Assembly (NCBI GenBank): GCA_016178625.1
Contig: JACOSX010000040.1
Coordinates: 1-42,146 of the forward strand
Direction: 5' to 3'
From: Ignavibacteria bacterium
Lineage (GTDB): Bacteria > Bacteroidota > Ignavibacteria > UBA10030 > SZUA-254
DNA: 42,146 nt
This document shows, one piece after another, positions 14,520-23,799 of the stretch. The notes beneath the pieces are model-generated. The model was given only the letters and a program-made list of their open reading frames with translations, was not told the DNA's origin and searched no databases. How positions within the stretch are numbered: the stretch's first letter is position 1; each line of letters begins with the position of its first letter. A program made the translations under genes and the position numbers.

Positions 14520-17441
14520 TTATGACGGACGAATACGAACCGGAATTTTCAATGACCCGCCGCCTTTTTGGTAAAACCAGACAACCCCCTCCTGGAGAAG
14601 GCTGATCATCACCACATACTCGTCAGGTGGCAACTGCCTGCCCTCAAACTTAGGGATCGTGATCGGGATGCTAACCTGAACCTCATCCGAAGGAAAGAGA
14701 CTGCAAGGCAGTTCTGCACGGCTTTCCGCGAGAGGTCGCACTGAATCCCCCTTTGTGAACCAGAGGATCCCGATTCGAACACTCCCCTCATAACCAGCGA
14801 CATCTGCCGGTGCGGGCCAGATTGCTTGACTTGTATTCATCACAAAAATCGCGAGTTGCGATGCTTTTGTTGGGGAGACAGTGACGCCAGCGGAGAAATC
14901 GATTGGCAAAATGACTGAGCGATACTCCGACAGGCGGTTTCTTGAATAGCTCGAGTCAGACTCTCGAAGACGAACTGACCTCACTGACACACCGAGCGTT
15001 CGATCATCGTTTGATCCCTTGTAGATGGTACTGGGAACAAATGTATCGCAGATAAGATCGAGAGTCAATGTGTCGCGCAACGGAACGTCGGCAAGAGAAT
15101 ACATTGCCTTCAATCCGCTCTGGGGAAGCCCTTGGTTGGTCAGGACGACGGAGTCTGCGAAGAGCGTGAATTTGCGACCGGGAGGCCCTATGCCGTCCAG
15201 TTCAAGCTGAAGCCATTTCGGTTTGTGAAGCGGAGCTATCGGTATCGAAAGCTTGGCTGAACCACTGGTCCATCGAGTCGCTATCCCACCCTGATGCTCA
15301 GTGCCCTCGAAGCCACTCTCTTGAACACCGAAGACGAGCTCGGAGCCCATCGTGACATTATTGTAGCTGTCAAACAGCGAGTCGATCTGATAGATCCAAA
15401 CGATTTTATCTTCGGCAACGACTTTCCGTGGGAGGGGCTGCAGCGTTGATTCATAATATGAACGGTGAAGGACGAGATTGTTGACGCCTGAGACGGCAAG
15501 ACCTCTCGGCAATGTGCTTTCGTGAAGCAAGCGTAATGGCTTGTACGATTCGTTTGCCTTTCGAACCAGTGAATGGACAGCAGCAATTTCTGTCGGGGAG
15601 TTGAGATCGAGTGGGACAATCTTTCGGTCAAAGACAGCAAAGAGCGGCGTCTCCCACGTGGCGAATGACGTTCCGTTATGGGATAAAACAATCTCATTAG
15701 GTGGCAGTAAGTTCGCCAGTGTCGCCAGGTCGTAATAATCCCCTTTCGATGCGCCCACGAAGAACAGCGGGGTGTCTGCAAGAACGGTGAACACAAGGAG
15801 GTATGCCGCGACTGCAGTGGGAATGAATGCTGCAACTTTCTGCCTGAATTGGATGTGCAAGAAATGCACGGCAAGCGCCGCGATGAGAATAAAGCCGGGA
15901 ATAATTACGGGCATGAACCTCCTGATCGCCCAAAAATGATCCGGTGCGATCGACGGATTCCACAAATAAGCCAGCGAAGAACCTGTCAGTAGCACAAATG
16001 CCGTCGCGAGTTTAGTATGTTCAACCGACTGGATGATTTTCCAGAATAGGAAACACCATCCGGCGACGGCAAGCCAAATGACGACAGGTGACACATACGG
16101 AGCAAGATTGACCAGCGAGTTCTCACGGTAATCGCGTGTTCCATCCAGTGGATGACCCGGCCAACTGATGACCGAGAACGGCTCTCCATGTGGCCGGATC
16201 CAATATGCATACACAGCGAGAGTAACCATGGTAACGCATCCAAGAACAATAATTGCTGTTGAGAACTTTCGAACTCGAAATCGATCCAGACGCGCCCAAG
16301 TAACTATGAGAAGCACCAGTACCCCGGCAAGTGACATGATACCGATTAAACGAACCTGCTTAGCGAGGGCGCTAAAGTATGGATTACTAAACAAAACAAA
16401 ATAGACGAGCGCCAAGAAGGCGACCGGTATCAATGATGAGTAAAGAGCTAACCATATCTTCGATGTTCGAGGATCATTCTCTCCCGCCGTGAAACGGAAG
16501 AGGACGTTGGCTGCGAACAGAAGAGGCACGACGAGGAATCCATCCACGCGCACGATTGCTGACACGCCAAGAATGAACCCAGCGACGCGTGCCAGCACAA
16601 CATCCTTCTCGTTCAGTGCAAGCAACCACACACTTAGTCCTGACCAGACAACGAGCTGCGCCATGATTTCGGTGAGTGTCACGCGCGCAAGCCACATCTG
16701 GCCGGGATTGAACGCGAACAGAAGTGCAGCGGTCAGAGCGAACGATCGGGGCATAACCCTCGCGCAGAAACCGTAGAAGACACAGACAGCAAGAACCGCA
16801 AGCACCCCATTGAGCCGGATCAAACCCTCAAGACCGAACGATCCGTATGCCTCCGCAAGCCAGACTGGAAAGAGATGTGCGAACTGCATAGTCATGGTAG
16901 GCTGGGTCTTATAGAAGCCCGGAAATCCTTCGAACACAGGATTGAGTAGAGCGCTGTCCGCTGGGGAATACGGATACGGTACATCCATCGTACCATGGTT
17001 GGCAATGAATATTCCTTCAGAGGCGTACACCCCGGTATCTCTTTCGCCATTGATACTTCCCTGTGGAAAAGCAAGATATGATATCGCCGCAAGAATTATT
17101 CCTCCAGTACAAATCCAGTCTATGATGGGGATAGGTGTATGAGCAGCGCGAGCCTGCATGGTAGGTCTTCGCCGATACCGCCATAGAGAATACAAGACAA
17201 GGAACCAACCCACAACACCGACGGGAACGCTGGTGAAGATACCTGCCATGGCCATCGCCAGGATGGGTAACGACCACACAACAATACCGATCGTCGACAA
17301 AAGGGCAACAAAGGTGATCCTAGGGTACTCTTCGAGTCGAGCAAGTGATGGCATACGAACGTATATAAGGTAACCGGTCAACGGCAATGCCGGCCAGATT
17401 CCAGCAGAGAGTAGCATAGCAAAGAAATTCATCTTCGTCAT
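14520..17441 (-). CDS. very large polytopic membrane protein, putative GT-C-fold glycosyltransferase with C-terminal beta-rich domain
   Basis: About 973 residues: some 14 membrane helices within residues 1-560, then about 410 residues of soluble, beta-rich sequence (from GASKGDYYDL onward) with no membrane segments. The first large loop carries NGERDTGVYASEGIFIANHG, comparable to the acidic loop of GT39/PMT-type enzymes, and 'LFAFNPGQMWLARVTLTEIMAQ' is similar to PMT_2 proteins. The start is set at the ATG at 17441 behind an AGGG; a TTG one codon earlier is possible. It is three to seven bases downstream of a GT4 gene. Function as a periplasmic glycan-modifying transferase is inferred. Confidence 0.72.
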   Translation of the reverse strand: MTKMNFFAMLLSAGIWPALPLTGYLIYVRMPSLARLEEYPRITFVALLSTIGIVVWSLPILAMAMAGIFTSVPVGVVGWFLVLYSLWRYRRRPTMQARAAHTPIPIIDWICTGGIILAAISYLAFPQGSINGERDTGVYASEGIFIANHGTMDVPYPYSPADSALLNPVFEGFPGFYKTQPTMTMQFAHLFPVWLAEAYGSFGLEGLIRLNGVLAVLAVCVFYGFCARVMPRSFALTAALLFAFNPGQMWLARVTLTEIMAQLVVWSGLSVWLLALNEKDVVLARVAGFILGVSAIVRVDGFLVVPLLFAANVLFRFTAGENDPRTSKIWLALYSSLIPVAFLALVYFVLFSNPYFSALAKQVRLIGIMSLAGVLVLLIVTWARLDRFRVRKFSTAIIVLGCVTMVTLAVYAYWIRPHGEPFSVISWPGHPLDGTRDYRENSLVNLAPYVSPVVIWLAVAGWCFLFWKIIQSVEHTKLATAFVLLTGSSLAYLWNPSIAPDHFWAIRRFMPVIIPGFILIAALAVHFLHIQFRQKVAAFIPTAVAAYLLVFTVLADTPLFFVGASKGDYYDLATLANLLPPNEIVLSHNGTSFATWETPLFAVFDRKIVPLDLNSPTEIAAVHSLVRKANESYKPLRLLHESTLPRGLAVSGVNNLVLHRSYYESTLQPLPRKVVAEDKIVWIYQIDSLFDSYNNVTMGSELVFGVQESGFEGTEHQGGIATRWTSGSAKLSIPIAPLHKPKWLQLELDGIGPPGRKFTLFADSVVLTNQGLPQSGLKAMYSLADVPLRDTLTLDLICDTFVPSTIYKGSNDDRTLGVSVRSVRLRESDSSYSRNRLSEYRSVILPIDFSAGVTVSPTKASQLAIFVMNTSQAIWPAPADVAGYEGSVRIGILWFTKGDSVRPLAESRAELPCSLFPSDEVQVSIPITIPKFEGRQLPPDEYVVMISLLQEGVVWFYQKGGGSLKIPVRIRPS

Positions 17442-17447
17442 CAATCC

Positions 17448-18761
17448 CTATCCTGCAAGTTCTTTGACTGCCGCTGCTATCCTGCGAATATCCTGATAGC
17501 CGAGCCGTGCATCGGTCCATTCGCTTAATTCCTTGCCGACCTTTTCTATCAATGGGGGTGCAATGGCAGCGGGATCTGTCTGGACCATCTGCGAGAATTC
17601 GAGCAGAGAATCGACGTACGTTTCCATGTTATGTTGTTCACGCAGGAGATCTCTTCCCCGCTCACCCATCGCCCGGAACGATGCAGGATTCTTGAGGAAG
17701 GCGGCGAGATGGTGCAGAACGTCTTCCACTTCGTGGTCGACCCGAACGAAACATGCGATCTCTTCCGGGATGTCGGCATACCATCCTATTGGAGTAACAA
17801 GCGAAGGGAGCGCGTATGACCAGATTTGAAGCTGACTGAGAGACGCCTCACCCATCGTTGGATAACGAAGGTTGAAGGCAATGTGTGCGTTTGACAAGAA
17901 GCGATTCAGTTCTGCTTCGGACACGTAGCCATGCAAACTGACGCAAGTGTTCAAGTCTAGCCGTTCAAGTTTATGGCGGATGGCTTTTTCATCATGCAGT
18001 TCTCCCACGATATCAAGATGGAAGGATTCACGCTCGGGAAAACCGGCAAGCGCGTCCAGAACGGCATCCAGCCGACGGTTGTAGCCGATGAAGCCGAAAA
18101 GGATCAGATTAAATCTCTGCGGAGAGGAGACTCTCCATTTTTGATCTTCGGTTGCAACACGAGAAGGCATCATCGGATATGGAAGTGGCGCGTAGATGCA
18201 GGGAATCTTGCCCGTTTTGTTCAGAGCATCGAACGCCGTCCTAGTGTGGACGACGGTACCAAGCGACCGACCAATGACAAACTCCGTGAGCGGATACTGA
18301 TACGACATGTATTCAAAATCCACTCCATGTGGAACCGTTGTGAAGGTGGCAGCATCGCGCAGTCCCTTTTCTCCATAATAGTAGTACATTTGTCGATAGT
18401 ACTCGTCGAGGTCATTCCACTGGAGGCGAAACATGTGCTCGACAAAGATGTGAAGACTTACATCGTGAAGCACCATTGTTGCAGGAACTTGGCGACTCAC
18501 TTCAAATATCGCACCATGGTATGGTTGGTTATTGCCGATATGGAGAATGGTCACGTCAGCGCGGTTCACTTCTCGCCAATCGATGCGTTCGGGTTTGAAA
18601 GACTTTACCTCCGCGTACTTCTCGATTTCAATATTCCAGGATTCCTGGTTCGTCCAAAGAACAACGTGACATTGCTTGGCGAGCACAGGCAAAACCAGGG
18701 CAGTGTAATCGGCGATTCCCGTCCGGGCGGGTGGCAACGGTGAGAACCAGTTCACTTTCAT
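17448..18761 (-). CDS. family 4 (GT-B) glycosyltransferase
   Basis: A 437-residue GT-B protein beginning KVNWFSPLPPARTGIADYTA, a motif shared by GT4 enzymes of O-antigen clusters. ILFGFIGYNRRLDAVLDAL opens the donor domain, and 'RYPTMGEASLSQLQIWSYALPSLVT' holds the E-x7-type donor site in a divergent form (GEASLSQLQIW). About 50 extra residues at the C-terminus are helical. The ATG overlaps the upstream GT4 stop by four bases. Together with the next two genes upstream it forms a run of three GT4 enzymes. Sugar specificity is unknown. Confidence 0.85.
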   Translation of the reverse strand: MKVNWFSPLPPARTGIADYTALVLPVLAKQCHVVLWTNQESWNIEIEKYAEVKSFKPERIDWREVNRADVTILHIGNNQPYHGAIFEVSRQVPATMVLHDVSLHIFVEHMFRLQWNDLDEYYRQMYYYYGEKGLRDAATFTTVPHGVDFEYMSYQYPLTEFVIGRSLGTVVHTRTAFDALNKTGKIPCIYAPLPYPMMPSRVATEDQKWRVSSPQRFNLILFGFIGYNRRLDAVLDALAGFPERESFHLDIVGELHDEKAIRHKLERLDLNTCVSLHGYVSEAELNRFLSNAHIAFNLRYPTMGEASLSQLQIWSYALPSLVTPIGWYADIPEEIACFVRVDHEVEDVLHHLAAFLKNPASFRAMGERGRDLLREQHNMETYVDSLLEFSQMVQTDPAAIAPPLIEKVGKELSEWTDARLGYQDIRRIAAAVKELAG

Positions 18762-19804
18762 GCGAGCAGCCTATCAACGACATTGGCCCAACGAATGTTC
18801 ATACTTTCATAGCGCTCCTTCCCGTTCTCTCCCATTCTTTTTGCGAGAGAGCGATCTTTCCATAAGCGATCGAAAGCCTCGGCGATCCCCTCAGGAGTAG
18901 GTTCTGTCACGAATCCGGTTTGCCCATCGACGACAAACTCCAGCGGTCCTCCTGAATCGCGGCAGGTAACGACCGCGCGCGATGCGAGCATCGCTTCGAG
19001 CGTAACGTACCCGTAGTCTTCGTCGGTGGGGGGATAGACTACCGCAAGCGCGTTTGCATATGTTCTCACTTTCTCATCCTCACTGACTCTCCCCTGCCAT
19101 TCGACTCGGTCGCCAAGGTTGAGGGTCTTGAGTGTCTCTTGCAGAAAAGAGACATATGCCTGATGATCTGCTATTCCGGCAAACTTCACGCGCACAGGCT
19201 GCTTCGTTTTCGCGAGAGCCTGCAAGACAAGGTCTTGCCTTTTGATCGTTGTGAGCCGGCTGGGGAAATAGAAATAGTCACCGTAATCCGCGGCGTAGAA
19301 TTTTTCCGCGGAACCGGGAGGGCTATAGAGAGGGGATGAATCAATGCCGCAGAACAACTTCAGACGATTGCTGACGTTTTGCGCGATTGTGTAAATCGCC
19401 TTGCACTCCGGAATATGCTTCTGGTCCGCGAGATGGATTGCATCGCGAACAACTTTGCCGTTAGGAAAATGTATCATGTCACCAAACTTATGGTCCCACA
19501 GTTCATATGCCGTGCGATGCTGATGCACCAGCCACAACACTTTGTTTGGATGCGGAATAAGGTATGAGGGAAACTTCAACCCGATCAACCGGTCGATGGG
19601 CGTACCGTTGCTCTCGGTTAAGTCCATCAGCCTGCAGGCGAGCATATATTCGATGATGCGCCCCGGCGGGTACCACTTAAAGGGAATAGCAACAATCTCC
19701 GCGTCGTGCCCTTCTGCACGTATTGCATGACATAAGCCTTCCGCAAGAATCTCAGCTCCGCCACGAATGAATGGGACCTGTGCGGTCGCAATAACAACTC
19801 TCAT
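18758..19804 (-). CDS. family 4 (GT-B) glycosyltransferase
   Basis: About 348 residues starting MRVVIATAQVPFIRGGAEIL, with the Gly-Gly-Ala-Glu loop typical of GT4 acceptor domains. The donor side has YFYFPSRLTTIKRQDLVLQAL and YPPTDEDYGYVTLEAMLASRAVV, with Glu residues at the nucleotide-sugar site. The start at 19804 overlaps the upstream stop (ATGA) and follows GGAGG at about ten bases. A longer frame would add 17 residues inside the upstream gene. It probably acts in sequence with its GT4 neighbours. Confidence 0.87.
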   Translation of the reverse strand: MRVVIATAQVPFIRGGAEILAEGLCHAIRAEGHDAEIVAIPFKWYPPGRIIEYMLACRLMDLTESNGTPIDRLIGLKFPSYLIPHPNKVLWLVHQHRTAYELWDHKFGDMIHFPNGKVVRDAIHLADQKHIPECKAIYTIAQNVSNRLKLFCGIDSSPLYSPPGSAEKFYAADYGDYFYFPSRLTTIKRQDLVLQALAKTKQPVRVKFAGIADHQAYVSFLQETLKTLNLGDRVEWQGRVSEDEKVRTYANALAVVYPPTDEDYGYVTLEAMLASRAVVTCRDSGGPLEFVVDGQTGFVTEPTPEGIAEAFDRLWKDRSLAKRMGENGKERYESMNIRWANVVDRLLA

Positions 19805-21021
19805 GCTATGACCCCCTCCAATACTTTCTCTACTCTTGCTCCAATCATCTGCCACGAATGATATTCGTGAATTTTCCGTCGCCCCTGCTCAGCCATCCGC
19901 CGGAGCTTCGAGGGATCGGCAAGAGCATGACGTATGCACGACGATAGCGCGGCGACATCGCCATAGGGAACTGTAAGTCCCGCATCGCCGATGACTTCCG
20001 GTGCGGCTCCCTCGGTCGTCCCGATGACCGGGACACCACACGCCCATGCTTCGAGAAATACGATACCAAAGGACTCGAATTTCGAAGGCAGAACAAGGAT
20101 GTCGGTTGCATGGAGAAGGTCGACTTTCTCCTCGTGTGTAAGAACACCTGCATCGATGACAAATGATTTCACCTCCGAAGCGAGGCTCATGTAGAGGACG
20201 CTAAACCACTCGAACCCTGGACCTGCAAGGATGAGCTTCACCGGAATATGCTCGTGCAACACTTTGATCGCATCGATGAGAACGCTGACACCTTTCTTCT
20301 CCATTTTTCTGCCCAGGAATGTAATCACTTTGTCGCCAACCCGAACGCCCCATATCTGTTCCATCGTAGCTCTCAACTTCTGAATGTCGCCGGGCCGATA
20401 ATCATCGGGATTGACGCCGACACCAACGACGGCAATCTTCTCCTGCCCTACCCCGCGCGTTGCGAGATGATTCCGCTCAAACGCGGTATCGGCAAGAACG
20501 GCGTCACACTTGTTCATCAGCCAGTAATTGCTTCGGCGCTCGTAGTCGGGATGCCCCGGATGAAAGTGCGGGATGATGACAACCGGCTTACGGAGAACTC
20601 TGCCTGCCCAGAATCCGATGTAATTATGTGGGAACGGAAGCGTATGAAGCATAATCACGTCCGCGGCGATCAACTCATTCCACATCTTCAGATACATTTC
20701 CACAGAGTGGGGACCGTAGAACAGTACCCCGAACTTCCAATCAAGAATTCTCTTGAACAGCAAATGATGCAGAACAAAGACCGGAAGGGTACGCTTATAC
20801 CGACGAACGTATACTCCTTCGTCAACATCAACACTTGCGAAGGGTGGCTTGTCATCATGAGTTGAACGCTTCTTCCAGAATTCTTCTTCGTGATCGACAT
20901 TCATGGTAAGGACACGAACTTCGTGACCCTGCTGCACAAGGGCGCGGGACACCTCCCGGCACCATGTTTCAGATCCGCCGACTGCAGGTGGATAACGCTG
21001 GATAAATTGGACAATTTTCAC
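19801..21021 (-). CDS. family 4 (GT-B) glycosyltransferase
   Basis: A 406-residue enzyme. The N-terminus KIVQFIQRYPPAVGGSETWC has the Gly-Gly-Ser-Glu substrate loop; IIPHFHPGHPDYE is near the middle; the donor domain has ITFLGRKMEKKGVSVLIDAI, and SKFESFGIVFLEAWACGVPVIGT carries the E-x7-E motif. It lies 19 bases after the coiled-coil methyltransferase gene and overlaps the next GT4 by four bases. It is likely a chain-building transferase of the exported glycan; donor unknown. Confidence 0.9.
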   Translation of the reverse strand: MKIVQFIQRYPPAVGGSETWCREVSRALVQQGHEVRVLTMNVDHEEEFWKKRSTHDDKPPFASVDVDEGVYVRRYKRTLPVFVLHHLLFKRILDWKFGVLFYGPHSVEMYLKMWNELIAADVIMLHTLPFPHNYIGFWAGRVLRKPVVIIPHFHPGHPDYERRSNYWLMNKCDAVLADTAFERNHLATRGVGQEKIAVVGVGVNPDDYRPGDIQKLRATMEQIWGVRVGDKVITFLGRKMEKKGVSVLIDAIKVLHEHIPVKLILAGPGFEWFSVLYMSLASEVKSFVIDAGVLTHEEKVDLLHATDILVLPSKFESFGIVFLEAWACGVPVIGTTEGAAPEVIGDAGLTVPYGDVAALSSCIRHALADPSKLRRMAEQGRRKIHEYHSWQMIGARVEKVLEGVIA

Positions 21022-21040
21022 CCCGAATACCCCAAGTCAC

Positions 21041-23056
21041 CTACGTCTTCCACGCGATGATTGCGTAATCCTGGGGCCCGTAGAAAAACGCATTGAACCG
21101 CGTAGACGTCTCCGTTTGTTCATGGATCATCGCGGCATCTTCAAAAGGGTGCAGGCTGCGAACTTCGACATCACCAAAACCGCGAGCTCCTGCAATGAAT
21201 TTAACCAGGTGGCTGGGCAATGGATTATGGTGCGTTGGATCCAAGTAAAATCGATTACTTCCCACCTGCACATTTTCCGGATTTGGGGTCTCGAAGATGA
21301 CAACGCCTCCAGGTTTCAACACGCGCAACACTTCATCGAATAAGCGAACCCACACAGTGAACGGGAGATGCTCGATGACGTGAAAGCCGGTCACTGCAGC
21401 AAGACTCTTATCCTTCATCTTGTCCAGGTACTCGAGAGCATCGTCGTGAAATACCTTGAGGCCCAGAGCCTGACATTGTGCGACCATAGTCGCATTGGTG
21501 TCAACTCCATACGAGACGTAGCTCGATTCACGAAGTAATTCCAGCCATTCCCCCCGACCGCAACCGATGTCAACAATGGGGGCACCCGCGGTTGCCTCGG
21601 ATGCTTTTTGGATGACGGGGAGATAGATGCGGGAACGATTCTTAATATCGGCACGCGTCCCGCGGAATTGATCTTCAAAGGCAACATACAGATCATCAAG
21701 CATACCCTCAAGCTCTTTTGAAATCTTCTGCAGTTGGTCTTTGTCGAATTTTTTGGGCAATCTCTTGTGCGTCTCTTCCAACAACCGGAAGAGTCGGCGC
21801 TCTTGAGATTGCAGATTCACACTCAATTTCAAAACCATATCCTCGACCTGGCTGATGTGGGGATCAAGCCTGGCTAGAGAGGCTGTCCGCGTATTCAGTT
21901 CGCGTACGCTTTCACTCAAGTCTCGGATATCATGCTCATGGTGTGGAAGGACGTTGATCTGGGTTGTAACATCATCTACTCGCGCACTCAGTCGTGAGAG
22001 AGACCCGACCTGAGCCTGAAGTTGGGTGACGTCGGCCGTGAGCGGAAGCAATTGTTCAACGACGATCCGGATATCTTCAACACGGGCGGGGAGACTTGGA
22101 AGAGGCTGCAGTAACAGTTCCGTTTGTTTCAATCTTTCCTCCACGCTTGTCGAGATTTTCTGGAGAGCATCGATCTCATGAACCCGGGATGCGAGAGTTT
22201 CCAACTGTCCGATCCGTAGATGGATCTCCTTCACCTGGTCCTGCAACGCTGAGAGTGATTCAATTCGGGTAGCCGCGTCAGCAATCCGCACTTCGAGTTT
22301 CTCCAATTCACCGATACGCGCCTGGGTTTCCTTCAAACCGGCTTCAGCGTCTGTTACGGCAGCGCGAGTCTTTGTTAGAACAGCTTTGGTTTCCATCACC
22401 GCGGAGATAGTCTCCTTCATATCCCCGATGAGCCTCGGCATTTCCTTCGTCCGACTGTCGAGAGTTTCTAGTGCCATCTGCAGGGTAGCGACTGCTCCAA
22501 GACGTTTTTGTATGTCCGTGATTTCGCCCTTGATGTCTTTTTTTACTTCTGCCAAGTTCCGCATTTGGAGATACAATTCTGAAATATCGCTCTCATTCTT
22601 AGCGATTGATTGTGTGCGGGTATCCAATCCTGAAACACGCTGCTCGATGTCGGCAATCCGAATTTCAATCTGACCAACTTTGTCAAGTCGGCGCGAGAGG
22701 AGTAAGGCATTTTGATTAATGATCTCCAATCCCTCGCGCAAGGCATGCATGGAGCGGACGGATGCGACATTGAACCTTTCCTGTGGCTTGGTAACAACCT
22801 GGCTAAAATAGAGTACTACCTTCCCGACGACCTTTGCGATCCCCCTGATGAAGAGCGGATAGTGATCCATGTTTGGCTTCGTAGTCCAAACATTGCTGGA
22901 TCTCTCTGATTGGCCCAGAGAACCATCGATCCGGTTCCAATCGAGATCTTTCATTCGTACCTCGGGATCAACTGCAGAATCATCATGATGTTTCGACAAC
23001 TTCGCTCGAATACGATTCATAATATCATCGACGGTGACCTTTGGCAGTTCTTTCAT
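21041..23056 (-). CDS. long coiled-coil protein with C-terminal SAM methyltransferase, putative glycan chain terminator/ruler
   Basis: Of 671 residues, 1-45 are a charged segment (KVTVDDIMNRIRAKLSK), about 70-95 an amphipathic or membrane-proximal helix (FIRGIAKVVGKVVLYFSQVV), about 100-450 a long heptad-rich coiled coil, and about 495-650 a methyltransferase. Motif I is VDIGCGRGEWLELL at 495-508, GFHVIEHLP is motif post-II, and FETPNPENVQVG followed by FYLDPTHHNPLP strongly resembles WbdD-type O-antigen chain-terminating methyltransferases. WbdD caps the non-reducing end, and its coiled coil sets chain length; no WbdD-like kinase was seen here. Eleven bases separate it from wzt. GAGG precedes the ATG. 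The terminator/ruler role is inferred from domains and context. Confidence 0.8.
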   Translation of the reverse strand: MKELPKVTVDDIMNRIRAKLSKHHDDSAVDPEVRMKDLDWNRIDGSLGQSERSSNVWTTKPNMDHYPLFIRGIAKVVGKVVLYFSQVVTKPQERFNVASVRSMHALREGLEIINQNALLLSRRLDKVGQIEIRIADIEQRVSGLDTRTQSIAKNESDISELYLQMRNLAEVKKDIKGEITDIQKRLGAVATLQMALETLDSRTKEMPRLIGDMKETISAVMETKAVLTKTRAAVTDAEAGLKETQARIGELEKLEVRIADAATRIESLSALQDQVKEIHLRIGQLETLASRVHEIDALQKISTSVEERLKQTELLLQPLPSLPARVEDIRIVVEQLLPLTADVTQLQAQVGSLSRLSARVDDVTTQINVLPHHEHDIRDLSESVRELNTRTASLARLDPHISQVEDMVLKLSVNLQSQERRLFRLLEETHKRLPKKFDKDQLQKISKELEGMLDDLYVAFEDQFRGTRADIKNRSRIYLPVIQKASEATAGAPIVDIGCGRGEWLELLRESSYVSYGVDTNATMVAQCQALGLKVFHDDALEYLDKMKDKSLAAVTGFHVIEHLPFTVWVRLFDEVLRVLKPGGVVIFETPNPENVQVGSNRFYLDPTHHNPLPSHLVKFIAGARGFGDVEVRSLHPFEDAAMIHEQTETSTRFNAFFYGPQDYAIIAWKT

Positions 23057-23067
23057 CTGGCCACGCC

Positions 23068-23799
23068 TCAGTGAACGGAAACTAATTGAGTATACTCGCC
23101 AATCATGACATCGGTTCCTCCGTGTCCAACTAATCGCCCATTGTCAATAACGATCACACTATCGCAATACTCTCGGACTGCCTCCAGATCATGACTGACA
23201 AACAGGATAGTAATTCCATTTCTCTTTAAATTCCAAAATACGCTTCGGCACTTATCCCCGAACGCCTTATCTCCCACCGCTAATACTTCATCAACAAGCA
23301 TGATCGGCGCGACGGACTGGATGGCGATCGCAAAGCCCAATCGCATTTGCATCCCTGTGGAGAGCTTCTCAAGTCTTGCATCGACGAACCGTTCGAGTTC
23401 CGAGAAGGCAAGGATTTCGTCGATCTTCTTGTTCATCTCCCTTCGCGTGAAACCGAGAAGAGCGCCATAAAGAACAATATTATCGCGGACGGAGAAGTCG
23501 CGCTGGAATCCTACACCCAGCTCGAGCAGTGGGAAAATTTCATCTTTGATGATCACCTCGCCCGATGTGGGCTGGTAGATGCGCGACAACATCTTCAGCA
23601 GCGTCGATTTCCCGGAGCCGTTCCGTCCGATGATGCCGACAAATTCACCGGGCTCGATCTTGAAGGTGACATCCTTGAGTGCGAAGAATTCCTCGTAGTC
23701 GTACGTCCGCGTAATGACGGAGAGGAGATTGTGATACAGCGTCTTCTTCTTCGCATGGGGAATGCGGAATACTTTTGAGAGATGACGAACTTCAATCAT
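23068..23799 (-). CDS. wzt: ABC transporter ATPase for polysaccharide export (Wzt-like), without carbohydrate-binding domain
   Basis: This 243-residue protein powers export of lipid-linked glycan through Wzm. Walker A is GRNGSGKS at residues 58-65, the signature LSTGMQMRLGFAIA is near 146, Walker B is IMLVDEVLAVGD near 167, and the switch His is in FVSHD near 204. The N-terminal FRIPHAKKKTLYHNLLS segment is typical of Wzt/TagH/KpsT-type ATPases. It ends right after the ATPase core, so it lacks the 150-200-residue C-terminal domain that reads chain ends in E. coli O8/O9a Wzt. Its ATG overlaps the Wzm stop by one base (TGATG). Confidence 0.93.
   Translation of the reverse strand: MIEVRHLSKVFRIPHAKKKTLYHNLLSVITRTYDYEEFFALKDVTFKIEPGEFVGIIGRNGSGKSTLLKMLSRIYQPTSGEVIIKDEIFPLLELGVGFQRDFSVRDNIVLYGALLGFTRREMNKKIDEILAFSELERFVDARLEKLSTGMQMRLGFAIAIQSVAPIMLVDEVLAVGDKAFGDKCRSVFWNLKRNGITILFVSHDLEAVREYCDSVIVIDNGRLVGHGGTDVMIGEYTQLVSVH

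Noticed and set aside
17973-18743. A 256-codon plus-strand open frame opposite a GT4 gene
   Set aside because: It is wholly antisense to a recognised GT-B enzyme and has no family features.
20248-20865. A 205-codon plus-strand open frame opposite a GT4 gene
   Set aside because: Antisense shadow of a clear glycosyltransferase; no ribosome site or domain.
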